A DNA stretch of 64,000 nucleotides from the NCBI GenBank assembly GCA_963682025.1, contig OY821521.1:119513520-119577519 (forward strand), given 5' to 3'. Shown here one piece after another: positions 42,960 through 56,039 of this stretch. The position numbers and the translations under genes were made by a program. The notes beneath the pieces were generated by a model, which was given only the letters and a program-made list of their open reading frames with translations, was not told where the DNA came from and ran no database searches. This DNA is from Cordilura impudica (taxonomy: Eukaryota > Arthropoda > Insecta > Diptera > Scathophagidae). The first letter of the stretch is position 1, and every line of letters starts with the position of its first letter.

Positions 42960-44245
42960 GTGGATTCTGGATCCGGATTCTCGTTTTTGTCTAAAAGCCA
43001 ATTTTATCAGTTAAATCTTCAAAATCTTCAAGTCAACATAAAGTACACAGGTGCAGCAACCACAGATGAGTTATATATTGTTCCAGATGGGTGCTCAGCA
43101 CTAATTTGTCGCACGTGGATTAGGCATTTAAAAATAAGACTTGATGAATTTGAACAAAGCAGCACAAACGTAGAGATGATCAATTCTATCAATATTGATG
43201 TTCAAGATTTCGATCGTGAAATTTCAACTGTATTTAAACAAAACATTGAGTGCATCCCTAATTACAAAGTCACACTGAAGCTGCGTAAAAGTGCAACGCC
43301 GATTTACATCAAGGAGCGTCAAATTCCCTATGCTCTAGTTAAAAAGGTAAATGAAAAGCTTGACGTACTAGAAAAAAGTGGCATAATTACCAAAGTAAGC
43401 AATAGCGACTGGGGGTCCCCTCAAGTGGTAATTCTAAAAGCTTACGGAGAGGTTCGTTTATGAGTGGACTACAAAGTTGGCGTTAATAAACGCAAGTCTT
43501 TTAATAGCCTCAGGGACTCCAAATATTTTTGTCGACTGGATTTGTACAAGGCGTATCTATACGTTCCAATTGATGACAACTCCAGCGAGATACAAACCAT
43601 TTCAATACATAAAGGTACGTTCAAAATGAATCGCTTATCCTTTGGCATTAAAACTGCATCTGCAGAATTTAATAATGGATCAAATATTACATGATGTGCC
43701 CAAACTGAATAGTACTTTGCTGATATTGTTGTGCATGGGAAGTCAATGGCTGAATGCAAAGCCAATATGCAATCGCGTTTATCTCAACTCCAAAAATACA
43801 TGTCAATGCTTCAAAATTTACTTTCTTTAATGAACAAATTGAATTTGTGGGCCACATCATACAACAAAGCAAAGTTCAAAAATCAGCATCTAAAGTTAAA
43901 GCCATTATTATTGTTCGAGGATTTCTGGGGATGGTAACACATTACTCAAGATTCATCCAAATACTTCTACAATTACAACTCTACGTCTACTGCTGCAGAA
44001 AAATACTTCCTTCAAATGGTCACTTAAATGCAAAAGAGCTTTTGATGAACTTAAGCATGAAATTTCTAGTAATCGCGTTATTATGCCTTTCAACCCCGAA
44101 TTGCCAGTACAGCTTGATGTGATGGAAGTCCCAGTGGGATAGCAGGCGTGTTATCACATCTTATTGGTAGGGAGGAACGTCCCATAGCGTTTCCATCAAG
44201 ATCTCTCACTTCAGCAGAACAAACCTACTGTAACGTTGCAAGACA
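42960..44245 (+). pseudogene. pol: Decayed gypsy pol, K02A2.6-like, copy B
   Basis: Same order and same breaks as copy A: VDSGSGFSFLSKSQFYQLNL (20 residues, slightly better preserved here), the stop after GEVRL at 43462, FCRLDLYKAYLYVPI and YSRF. The shared stop and shifts show the gene was already dead before the two copies separated. Copy B differs by about ten substitutions over the first 700 bases. Confidence 0.75.
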
Positions 44246-44631
44246 AAACGTACATAACCAACACCACAACATAGTACTATAACTTATATGACATCACAAT
44301 ACACAAACACTAACTGACTACAACTACTCGTACTTAACTTAGATGACGTCAAAATATACATAAATAACACAAATGCTGACTGAACCTATATCAACCAGAT
44401 TACATTAAAGCACCATCTTTAATAATAATTATTGATGCTCACTCAGTCAGTATATATATTTAGAAAAGTAAGCAAGGTTGGTATAGGTAAAGTCAGTCAA
44501 GTCGAGTTAATGACGAGGCTCCGAGTTAATTCGAGTTAATGACGAAGCTCAGTGTCTGGACAATTTACTACCAAGTAAAATAGATCATAACACATATTTT
44601 GTTTTAAGGGTGATCGGTCTCGGCCATCATC

Positions 44632-45360
44632 AATTCATTTATACAGCGACTTCTGTTGACTCTGCTCATTTATACAGCGACTTCTGTTGACTGTTCTCAT
44701 TTGACTGTTCTCATTTATACAGCGACTTCTGTTGACTGTTCTTACTTATACAGCGACTTCTGTTGACTGTTCTCATTTATACAGCGACTTCGGTTGACTG
44801 TTCTCATTTAAGCTTCTGCTCTTATCTTTCATATCGATATTGGCAAACGACGCTGCCGACCAGCACCACCGTGATGTAACACTGCCGATCAGTACCACCG
44901 ACATTGCCAACACAGTCAACAACTATCGAGCAGACAACTCAGTCGAGCGAAGCAGCCGAACACCGACTCAACAGGCTGCCACCGATGCAAGTAGCCGAAC
45001 CCAGATACAACCAATATAAGCAGACGATCACCGATATACCCGACGACTACCAATACAGGCAGTCGAACCCCAATACAACCGACAGCTACCAATACAAGCA
45101 GCCGAAACCCGATACAAGCGACTGCTACCGATACAGGCAGCCGAATACCGATACAACCGACTGCCACCGATACAAGGAACCGAAGCCAGATAAACCGAGT
45201 ACTACCGATAAGCAGCCGAATCTCCGATATACTCGACGGTAAACGATGCAAGCAGCCGAACACCGATACAACCGAATGCCACCGATACAAGTAGCCGCAG
45301 CCAGATACAACCGACTACTACAGATAAGCAGCCGAATCACCGACATACCCGACGGTTACC
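44632..45360 (+). repeat. Minisatellites 1 and 2, copy B
   Basis: 44632-44812 repeats TTTATACAGCGACTTCTGTT units as in copy A. 44890-45360 repeats CCGATACAACCGAC and GCAGCCGAA units. There are about 40 bases more than copy A around 45040-45080, i.e. a change in unit number between the two copies. Confidence 0.75.
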
Positions 45361-45450
45361 ATAACAGTTACCCATTACACCGATATTGCCACGAATACTA
45401 GCCTAAGAGGCTCGAGTAAGACGAAGAACCATTCGCAAGGGCCATATATA

Positions 45451-48400
45451 AAACTTTTGGAGCAAATTACATTAGCCGCTGACATTGTGCCTATTTAAAT
45501 GCAGAGGGCATATGATACAACATCTACAAATACTGGTATCAACACAGGCGCCGCCACCATGTGTATGAAATAATATTGCGCAGCGTGTTCAAAACAAATT
45601 TATCTTCAACCTCTGCTCCAGAAGGTTTAATATTTGAAAAATTTGCCAAATCGTGACCAAATTTTAACAACGAATTATTTAGAAGTGGTAGTGAAGATGC
45701 AACAGTTTGTTTACAAATAAGTCCAGATGAACATGCAAATTTTATAAAGTTTTGTTATGTTCAACTGACTAAATCTCAAAATCGAGAAGGCTATAAAGAA
45801 TTACTCCAGTTGGTCTTAATCTTTCATGGTGCAGAGCGGTATAACTTTCAACGCCCGGTCCAACTAGGCATCCATATTGTATGTCAAAAGCAATATATTC
45901 CTTGAACATATTTCTGTTCCGTGACCAATTCTCACTTACGAAAAATATATTAAATATATTAAAGCCTCCTTTCAGATGTGCTAACGCAATAGAGGTAGCG
46001 CTTAAAGATTTGACTTTTATTGAAGATGGTATAAAGTATTCTGAAATTAACCCAGAAATCTCAGCAGTAATTCTTAGAAAAATTAGCAACCATTTATGGT
46101 ATATTTCTGAGGAAGCAGTAGCTCTAACCTTTTTCGATTCAAAAATAAGCTTTGAAGAAAAACGTAAAATATTTGAAAAACATTGTATGTCAAAAGCAAT
46201 ATCTTCCTTGAAAATATTTCTGTTCCGTGACCAATTCTCACTTACGAAAAATATATTAAAGCCTCCTTTCAGATGTGCTAACGCAATAGAGGTAGCGCTT
46301 AAAGATTTGACTTTTATTGATGATGGTATAAAGTATTCTGAAATTAACCCAGAAATCTCAGCAGTAATTCTTCGAAAAATTAGCAACCATTAATGGTATA
46401 TTTCTGAGGAAGCAGTAGCTCTAACCTTTTTCGATTCAAAAATAAGCTTTGAAGAAAAACGTAAAATATTTGAAAAACTTAAATTAAGAGAACCAGTTGG
46501 AAAATTAAAAAGTGGTCGATCTTAATCGAATTTTATGGACTTTCAAAAATACTGCTTGTGATTTTGTATCAGAGAAAACAAAGTATTTCTTCAGTCGGCT
46601 TAGTTTATCCCTGGAATTTCTAGAGTTTGAGCATTCAACTTGGGAAAAATAATTTGAATTTGAGAAACGTTGGACATTCTGTAAGGGCTTATTTGTTGTA
46701 AACGATACTGCTGAGGGATGCGTTGAGTTTATTCAAGATTTTAGCAGAATGTTAACCAATGATGAAGAGGAAAAAAATCTGAAATCTGATAAAACTTTTG
46801 GAGCAAATTACATTAGCCGCTGACATTGTGCCTATTTAAATGCAGAGGGCATATGATACAACATCTACAAATACTGGTATCAACACAGGCGCCGCCACCA
46901 TGTGTATGAAATAATATTGCGCAGCGTGTTCGAAACAAAGTTATCTTCAACCTCTGCTCCAGAAGTTTCAATATTTGAAAAATTTGCCAAATCGTGACCA
47001 AATTTTAACAACGAATTATTTAGAAGTGGTAGTGAAGATGCAACAGTTTGTTTACAAATAAGTCCAGATGAACATGCAAATTGTATAAAGTTTTGTTACG
47101 TTCAACTGACTAAATCTCAAAATCGAGAAGGCTATAAAGAATTACTCCAGTGGGTCTTAATCTTTCATGGTGCAGAGCGGTATAACTTTCGACGCCCGGT
47201 CCAACTAGGCATCCACATTGTATGTCAAAAGCAATATATTTCTTGAAAATATTTCTGTTCTGTGACCAATTCTCACTTGCGAAAAATATATTAAATATAT
47301 TAAAGCCTCCTTTCAGATGTGCTAACGCAATAGAGGTAGCGCTTAAAGATTTGACTTTTATTGAAGATGGTATAAAGTATTCTGAAATTAACCCAGAAAT
47401 CTCAGCAGTAATTCTTAGAAAAATTAGCAACCATTTATGGTATATTTCTGAGGAAGCAGTAGCTCTAACCTTTTTCGATTCAAAAATAAGCTTTGAAGAA
47501 AAACGTAAAATATTTGAAAAACATTGTATGTCAAAAGCAATATCTTCCTTGAAAATATTTCTGACCAATTCTCACTTACGAAAAATATATTAAAGCCTCC
47601 TTTCAGATGTGCTAACGCAATAGAGGTAGCGCTTAAAGATTTGACTTTTATTGATGATGGTATAAAGTATTCTGAAATTAACCCAGAAATCTCAGCAGTA
47701 ATTCTTCGAAAAATTAGCAACCATTAATGGTATATTTCTGAGGAAGCAGTAGCTCTAACCTTTTTCGATTCAAAAATAAGCTTTGAAGAAACACGTAAAA
47801 TATTTGAAAAACTTAAATTAAGAGAACCAGTTGGAAAATTAAAAAGTGGTCGATCTTATTCGAATTTTATGGACTTTCAAAAATACTGCTTGTGATTTTG
47901 TATCAGAGAAAACAAAGTATTTCTTCAGTCGGTTTAGTTTATCCCTGGAATTTCTAGAGTTTGAGCATTCAACTTGGGAAAAATAATTTGAATTTGAGAA
48001 ACGTTGGACATTCTGTAAGGGCTTACTTGTTGTAAACGATACTGCTGAGGTTAAGTTTATTCAAGATTTTAACAGAATGTTAACCAATGATGAAGAGGAA
48101 AAAAATCTGAAATCTGATAAAACTTTTGGAGCAAATTACATTAGCCGCTGACATTGTGCCTATTTAAATGCAGAGGGCATATGATACAACATCTACAAAT
48201 ACTGGTATCAACACAGGCGCCGCCATCATGTGTATGAAATAATATTTCGCAGCGTGTTCGAAACAAAGTTATCTTCAACCTCTGCTCCAGAAGTTTCAAT
48301 ATTTGAAAAATTTGCCAAATCGTGACCAAATTTTAACAACGAATTATTTAGAAGTGGTAGTGAAGATGCAACAGTTTGTTTACAACTAAGTCCAGATGAA

Positions 48401-49215
48401 CATGCAAATTGTATAAAGTTTTGTTATGTTCAACTGACTAAATCACAAAATCGAGAAGGCTATAAAGAATTACTCCAGTGGGTCTTAATCTTTCATGGTG
48501 CAGAGCGGTATAACTTTCGACGCCCGGTCCAACTAGGCATCCACATTGTATGTCAAAAGCAATATATTTCTTGAAAATATTTCTGTTCCGTGACCAATTC
48601 TCACTTACGAAAAATATATTAAATATATTAAAGCCTCCTTTCAGATGTGCTAACGCAATAGAGGTAGCGCTTAAAGATTTGACTTTTATTGAAGATGGTA
48701 TAAAGTATTCTGAAATTAACCCAGAAATCTCAGCAGTAATTCTTAGAAAAATTAGCAACCATTTATGGTATATTTCTGAGGAAGCAGTAGCTCTAACCTT
48801 TTTTGATTCAAAAATAAGCTTTGAAGAAAAACTTAAAATATTTGAAAAACTTAAATTAAGAGAACCAGTTGTAAAATTAAAAAATGGTCGATCTTATTCG
48901 AATTTTATGGACTTTCAAAAATACTCCTTGTGATTTTGTATCAGAGAAAACAAAGTATTTCTTCAGTCGGTTTAGTTTATCCCTGGAATTTCTAGAGTTT
49001 GAGCATTCAACTTGGGAAAAATAATTTGAATTTGAGAAACGTTGGACATTCTGTAAGGGCTTATTTGTTGTAACGATACTGCTGAGGGATGCGTTAAGTT
49101 CATTCAAGATTTTAACAGAATGTTAACCAATGATGAAGAGGAAAAAAATCTGATCCATAAATTTAAGAAATATAGATCAAGAAACCAATTCTCTAATCCA
49201 ATTTTATAATTTATT
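45451..49215 (+). pseudogene. Same transposase-like remnant, tandem triplication in copy B
   Basis: AAACTTTTGGAGCAAATTAC starts units at 45451, 46792 and 48120 (periods 1341 and 1328 bp); copy A has it once, at 24965. Units 1 and 2 also contain an internal 306-bp in-frame duplication (ATG at 45881 and 46187; 47222 and 47528), which keeps a 170-codon frame open in unit 1. Unit 3 lacks it and ends like copy A. Unit junctions fall in AAAAAATCTGA followed by AATCTGATAAAACTTTT. Coding content is as in copy A, with extra stops (for example after SNH). Confidence 0.75.
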
Positions 49216-50129
49216 TTTTTATTTATTTGAATAAACACAATAAATATAAAAGATTTTCGAAAAAATTATTCAACATTTTTTTCGTATAGAGGTATATTGA
49301 AGTCGTTTCTTATTAATTTTTAAATATAAAGGAACAAACATCTGGCCGGGGAACTGGAATCAAAGCACTTCAAAATTTGGCCATACTAATAATAACACCG
49401 CTAATGTATATCCATAATAAGCGCATATAAAAAATAAATCTGTATATTATTTTATTTATACAAAATTCTGCAAAAAGTAGTACAATTTTAAGGGTTGTAT
49501 TTTTAGTACATATATAAACTGTGCACACTTGCATTTAAAAATAGTAGTGCAGCCATAAAATATTTACCCTGTAAAAAAATTGCTGTTTAAAAAAATTTTC
49601 ACGCCGAAATTTAAATTTTAACTCTTCTTAATTATAAACCATTTTTAAAATTTATTATTTAAGTCGGGACGGAGGCAAACGCCATTCCCGGACTACCAAA
49701 AATTTTACTCACATTAGGAGTTACTCACGTTAGGAAGAATTGCGGAGCTCAGCTCAATCGATGTGCAACGATCAAGCCGCGCCCAGGAAAACATGTATTC
49801 ATGCTTTTCTTAGTACAAATGCCATTCCTGACTACCAAAAATTTTAGGCACGGGTTATTCACATTAGGAATAGTCGCGGAGCTCAACTCAATCAAAATGC
49901 AATGATCAAGCCTCGCCCTGAGAAGCATGTATTCAAGCTTTTCTTAGTACATACCGAACTTCTTATGGCACATTAAAAATAAACTAATTGAGAAGTACAA
50001 TTCATCATTACGCTGTATTATAATACTATTTACTTATTTTACTGCTAGCTAGTAAACAACGTGATCGTATCATTGTGAACGAAATAAAACTGAAATTGTG
50101 TAAAAACTCTAACGACACACAAGATAAAC

Positions 50130-50611
50130 ATTTTTACAGTGTACGGTATGTTCCTGGCAGACTCAAAGAATATAAGAAACACAATAGAAAACAAAAACAT
50201 CAACTACGCATACAAACCAAACAAAACACTTAGTACAATTTTCTCAAACATTAAAGCCCCATCGACAAACAACAACAAAAAAATAACATAGTGTACGAAA
50301 TCAGATGTTAAGGAGATACCGACTACAGCTTTGATTTAATTTATATTGGTACAACCAAACGAACGCTAGAGACGGGAATGGGAGAACACAAAAACGACAT
50401 TGCCAAACAAAAATTCGCAACAGCTTTGGCGCAACACTTATGGGAGACAGGTCACACAGCTGACTTTGAAAAAGTAAAAATATTAGATAGAGAAAACATT
50501 GAAAAGAAAAGGTACACCATAGAAAGTTTACGAATCCAACGGAAAAAGGAATATACGATGAATTTGAAAGAGGATACTGACAAAATTAATGCTAGTTACA
50601 GGGTTCAATAA
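50130..50611 (+). pseudogene. Penelope-like GIY-YIG endonuclease end, copy B (empty site)
   Basis: Same gene as 26970-27355 plus 33536-33640 but uninterrupted. TACACCATAGAAAG at about 50514-50527 is the pre-insertion target of the BEL element, with one ACCAT. It has its own damage: a TAA in place of a sense codon after EIRC (about 50311) and the shared shift in the A-run. LIYIGTTKRTLETGMGEHKN is preserved. Confidence 0.8.
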
Positions 50612-53600
50612 CTTTACTGTGATATTATTTTAAGCTGAGTACTTGTTAATAATTTATGTTCAATGTAATTTTTGTTTTTATGTTATATGTAAATTAAATT
50701 CATTTTTAAATGTGATAAATAATACTCATGTTACTGTAAGTTATTATTATATATATAATGTAATTAAAAATTGTTTTAACGTGATGTTTTTATTCTTAAA
50801 TAGAATTTCCTTGAAAAAGTCAACAAAGAATTGACGAAACGTCGGAAAGAAATGTAATTTAAATGCAGTTTTATTTACATTAAAAATCTTAGGCCGTATT
50901 AGCTTATTTTGAAATTAAAGTGTACAGTTTCGATTACTTAAAAAACCTGTTTCTACAGATAGTGAATACAATACCAGTAAGTATTTTATGCAATAAATGA
51001 TCATGTGTTTTTTTGACTCCTCTGTGCTATTAAAACAGTCATAAATGCGCTCTTATGCTGATTACAAAAGAGGCTTTTGTCGGGAGAAAATATCACCTTA
51101 CCCGCGACTCTTCTTGAAAGTCTTTTTTATCCGCTTTTCTGATAGTATCGACTCATTTTTGAGTCGTATTTAATGTAATTTTTTATAAATCACATTTTAA
51201 GCGTAAGCAAAAATAATTTTCTAGTCTTTTTCTAATAGCGCATGTGAGTTTTTAATCATCAAAAGTGCTCGAAGAAGACACAGTAAGGTGACTTTCGTTA
51301 AAACAATCTTCAATCTTCTTGACTGGGATGTGTATATTTTTGTTTACACACATACGTATTCATATTGGCACCAGTAAGCCGAACTCTAATCGGCTTCTTA
51401 TATGTATACAGCCGAGCGAAAACGAAAATACTCACCAAATAGTAAAAGTAAGCAAAATTGCATTCAGCCTTATGAAAGCTTTTGAACAAAGCAGGTCTCT
51501 GTCGCATTGTCTTGTGAAATTCTTACATTATTTTTTAGTAGTGTTACAGTCCCTGAATCCCAAAAGACCAAGGACTAATCCCTAATACCCTAACAGTCGT
51601 CTGTTATATTCTGTTATTATACTCTGTTATTAATGTTATAGTCCTAAACAGCTGAAACGAAAAAAATGACGCATCCACCGGCTCCGCCATTAATGTTAGG
51701 TCCTAAAAGCCTGAAAAAGAGATCCCTAATAGACCCTAACAGCGTGTTTACCTGTTATGTTATAGCGCTGGCAGGCGCAGTCTATCAACGCCCAAACGGC
51801 GTTTATGAAGCTGACAAGTAAAGGAAAACGCTATGTGCATCTCTTTGGTAACTCAGCGCAGAGCTCGTCTTATCAGCTACTGCTCTAGAGTTTCAAAAAT
51901 AACAATTTCCTAAAATTAAAAATAATGATAAAAACAATAACAATGAACTGAATAATTCGGAAATTAAATTGTGTGGAAAAAAGAAAAACATAAACAATAA
52001 TAAAAATAAATCGTGAGAAAAACAAAGGAGACATACATTTTCATGGTCGCGACCTACTGCAACCACTCCGCTTAACATACGCGGAAGTTTACTAAAAAAA
52101 ACTAAGTCAATGTAATAACAGAACGTTGCAAAAGGAATATTCATAAAAAAAAAACTTAGCACACGATAACACAAAAAAAATGAAAACCAAACGCAACACC
52201 TGTCAACGCGGAATAATATCATATTGCTCCACATTGGAGGTGACAAAAAAAAAACAAACATAAGCAAAAAAAAAAGCGCTTGGTAACGTATGTTACCATG
52301 CCAAATTGGGTTACAGCAACTCGCGGCTGAAAATGTATGTTTTGTGAATAAACATTTAATAATTACGCTCGAGAAAAATCGACCGTCAATAATTAAATGT
52401 ACTTATGTTTTCAACTATGGTTAAGTGCAGTATTATTATTGTTTTGCATTACTATTATTGTTTCTATTATATACTATATTATTATTAATTACATGTTATA
52501 TTACTAATAAACTGCCTATTATATATTATATTATTATCAATTTAATTAATTCAGTTAATTAGTTAATTACATTATTATTATTTTTGCTATGTATTGCTAT
52601 ATTATTATGTCATAACCTCCTATTTTCCTATTGTAACTATACATGTGAAACCCCGTTTCACAACATTCCCCTTTCCACGGAAACGATTCCCACATCGTTT
52701 TCCAGCGTTAATGAGCTGACGCGTTGCTTGTACTGCCGTTGGTGTTGATTCTGCTGCTGATGATGCCTATGCTGATGATGATGTACCTACTAATGTTGAT
52801 GATGCTGATAATGATGTTACTGCTAATGATGATCTTGATGTTGATGGTAATGCTGATAATGACAAAATTCATAAGAACGAATCCGGAACCAATGCTGCTG
52901 ATGAAGGTACTACTAATGACGACAACTGCCACAATCGCTGTCCGTTTACAGGATGGTTGGACGCCACGATGCGCCTTTTTATTCTAGCATGTGTTCTTTT
53001 ACCGCATGACCGTTAACTTCAACATATAACAGTTCTGTGATTCGGTTCCAATGCAAGACCATGCCCACCGTCGGCTTGTTGCTTCGTGAAACCGATCTTA
53101 GGCCCGCTGTTTTGCTTCGTTGAACAAGTTTTGGCCAGTTGCTTGGGTGAAGCAAAAATGGTGATCCGATGACATTGATTATCGAGTTCCAATACAAAAT
53201 CATGACAATACAAAATGAAGTTTGGACTGATGCAAGCTCATGACAATACTTTCGGCGAAAATGCAATCTCCCACGAGCGTTGGTGTATCGAGCTCATAAT
53301 TCGTTGGCGCTTATTGCAATATTCAATATAAGCCCTGATTACTCTTTTGATCATTTCCAATGATGCAAATGACGCACACTGTTACCTCATTGCCGCTTGG
53401 CCACCTCGACGTAGTTCATGTTGATCATTGTAATGTTTCAGGTCCGTAAAGGATCTACTGAAACCTTCGCTCATCAACTTGGAGCGGTGGTCCTGTTCTT
53501 GATTTACTTCAAGACCTAAACGCTCAACTTAAAGGAGCGTTCCTTTTCGCTATTTAAAAGTAATTATAAGCGAAGTTGTTTTGTTCTCATTGTCCAAAGA

Positions 53601-54594
53601 CAAATTGTTGCTTTATTTACAATTTCTTCTACTTATAAAGCTACTATGAAAATCTTAATACTAGTCTAGTATTGAGTGACATTTGTGAAGTCACTCAATC
53701 TCTTTTTGATTTATTTACAGTTTTCTATTTAGACCTATCTTAACTATGTGCATTTGTATCAATATCCCAGCAATTGTAGAATGCATTTCTTCTTTAAAAT
53801 TTATTGGGCATTGAGTAACTTTCTTGATTTTCGAATGTTACTCAACACTTCAAAAATATTTCCATTGCAATGGATTGGTTTGGTTTTATTAGGGTAATTC
53901 TAAACCTTTACTCTAATTGTTTACATTAAATCAAAACAAATATGATTGCTTATTAATTTGTTGCTGACCCGGGATATTCATACATATTTAGTCACACTAG
54001 TTCTTTTTATGAACACTTGTTATACGCGCCTCTATGTCTACAAATTATCACAACATTGGCTGTATCGTAATGCATGACACATACTTTCATTGTTCATTCA
54101 GTTTGTGTGTGACGTCATGCATACACCACACCCCTGCCCTTTCAGTTAAATCATACAATTTGTGTTTACAGAAGTTGTATGATTTCACTTAAGTGTTGTT
54201 TTTTGTTGGTTTTGTATAAAAAATGTTCATCGAAATTTGATCACATAGTGAGTAGTACTTAAAATTATTTTTTATACAAAATTTTTAGTAGTGACCAAAT
54301 GACAATAATTATTTCTCTGTACAAACAAAAAAATATTTTGAAACTTAATACATTATTGGTAGTGTTTAAATGATAGACAAAAATTTAAACATTTTACAAG
54401 GAGTGGTTAAATGACATGTTACTTATTTTCTATATTTGTATATTTTGTTTTCGTACATACTATTCTTAAAATGTAGTTACTAAGTGATATTATAATTGAT
54501 TTATTTTGTTGTATATATTATTCTTAAAGAATTTTATTATCATATTATAATTATGTATATACTATAATGTATATTAATAATAATTTTGTTTTTG

Positions 54595-56039
54595 TTATCT
54601 GTTATATTTCTTTAATAAATTTTTGTGTATAATTTTGTTTTTTCCATTAATTCTTATTGTTACATTTAAACTATTTATATCTATGATTTCATATGGTCCA
54701 TTATATGGTATTTGATTTTTTTTCCTAGTTTCTAATTTTACTAGAACTAAATCTCCTATGTTAAGATCTATCCTATTTACTTTGTTATACGATTCTAAAC
54801 TTCTATTCTTTTTAGTAATTTCAATCAATTTTCTAGCATTTTCTAATGAAATCTTCAGTCTCATTTTCAATTCATTGGCATAATTGTCTAAGTTTTATAC
54901 CCTATCATTATTCATAATTTGTTCACTCGGTAAGCTAGGTAATTTACCAAAAATTAACTCATATGGAGAATAATTGGTATCTACATGTGGTGTTATCATT
55001 ATTTACGAATGATAAAAAGTATTCATTTAATACTCTATGATTTCTTTCTATGGTACCCACAGTCTCATGGTGATATGGTGTAGACAATTTTTGCTCGATT
55101 TTCAACAAATTGCATGTTTCTTTCATTAGTTCATTCACAAACTCTGTACCTCTATCAGATTTTAGAGTTTTAAAAATGCCATATTTTAATATCAAGTTTT
55201 CTACTAGGCTTTTCGCTATACTCTTAGCCTCTTTTGTTTCCATCGGGACTGCTATCACATACTTAGTGAGTTCACACTGCATAGTTAAAATGTATCGAAA
55301 ATTTTCCGAAGGGCGTAATGGTCCAACTGTGTCGATAACTACAGTGCTAAAGCTATTTCCCGGTGTGTCTGTTACACTTAATGGTTCTCTAGTGTGTCTT
55401 ACTTGTTTGCTCCTTTGGCAAAGATCACACGTTGATACATATTCCTTTACCATCTTGTTCATATTTTTCCATATGTATTTCTGTTTTAGTTTTATTAATG
55501 TTTTCCTTATTCCGAAATGTCCTCCGCTTGGTGTGTCGTGATACAATTTAATTAATTTCCTTTTTTCTTTTTCTACTATTACTCTTTGAGGTTTACTATA
55601 TATGAGAATTCTGACGTCATTTCCTTTACTTTTATTTATTATTTCTTTCATTTTCCCTATTTTTATTTTCTTAAAAACTTCGTCACTTTTTTCTAGTGCG
55701 AACATAACACAATTCAATCTGCTTAAAACAGAAGGTAGTTTCTCCAACATATTACATATATAAACGGGATTAGCGCTACATCTGATGGCCATTTGATTTA
55801 AAGCAAGATTTTTCTCAATTTTGAATTCTCTAGTCGACTTTTCCATTATGAACTTCAGTTTTACTGCAAGTTTTATATCATTCATAGATGTACACTCCCA
55901 CATTTTGAGTTGATCAGGCTCAGTAAGATTTGTATCATCATTTACCTCATTTTTGTTCTTAGTCCTTCTTTTAGTTTTCTTTTCATGCTCATTTTCTCTT
56001 TTATTTTTGTTATCTTTTTCTTCAGCTTGTATCATTCCT
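54595..56039 (-). pseudogene. pol: Integrase, mdg1/412-like, copy B
   Basis: Open from the RNase H end through HDTPSGGHFGIRKTLIK, CDLCQRSKQ, VVIDTVGPL, LKSDRGTEFV and HHETVGTIERNHRVL, i.e. HHCC and DDE complete in one frame, unlike copy A. About 45 bases are missing at about 54990 after FVNNDN, and the frame is lost. The C-terminus KRKKNQIPYNGPYEIIDI-type stretch to KKYNR is open at 54870-54595. Confidence 0.85.
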
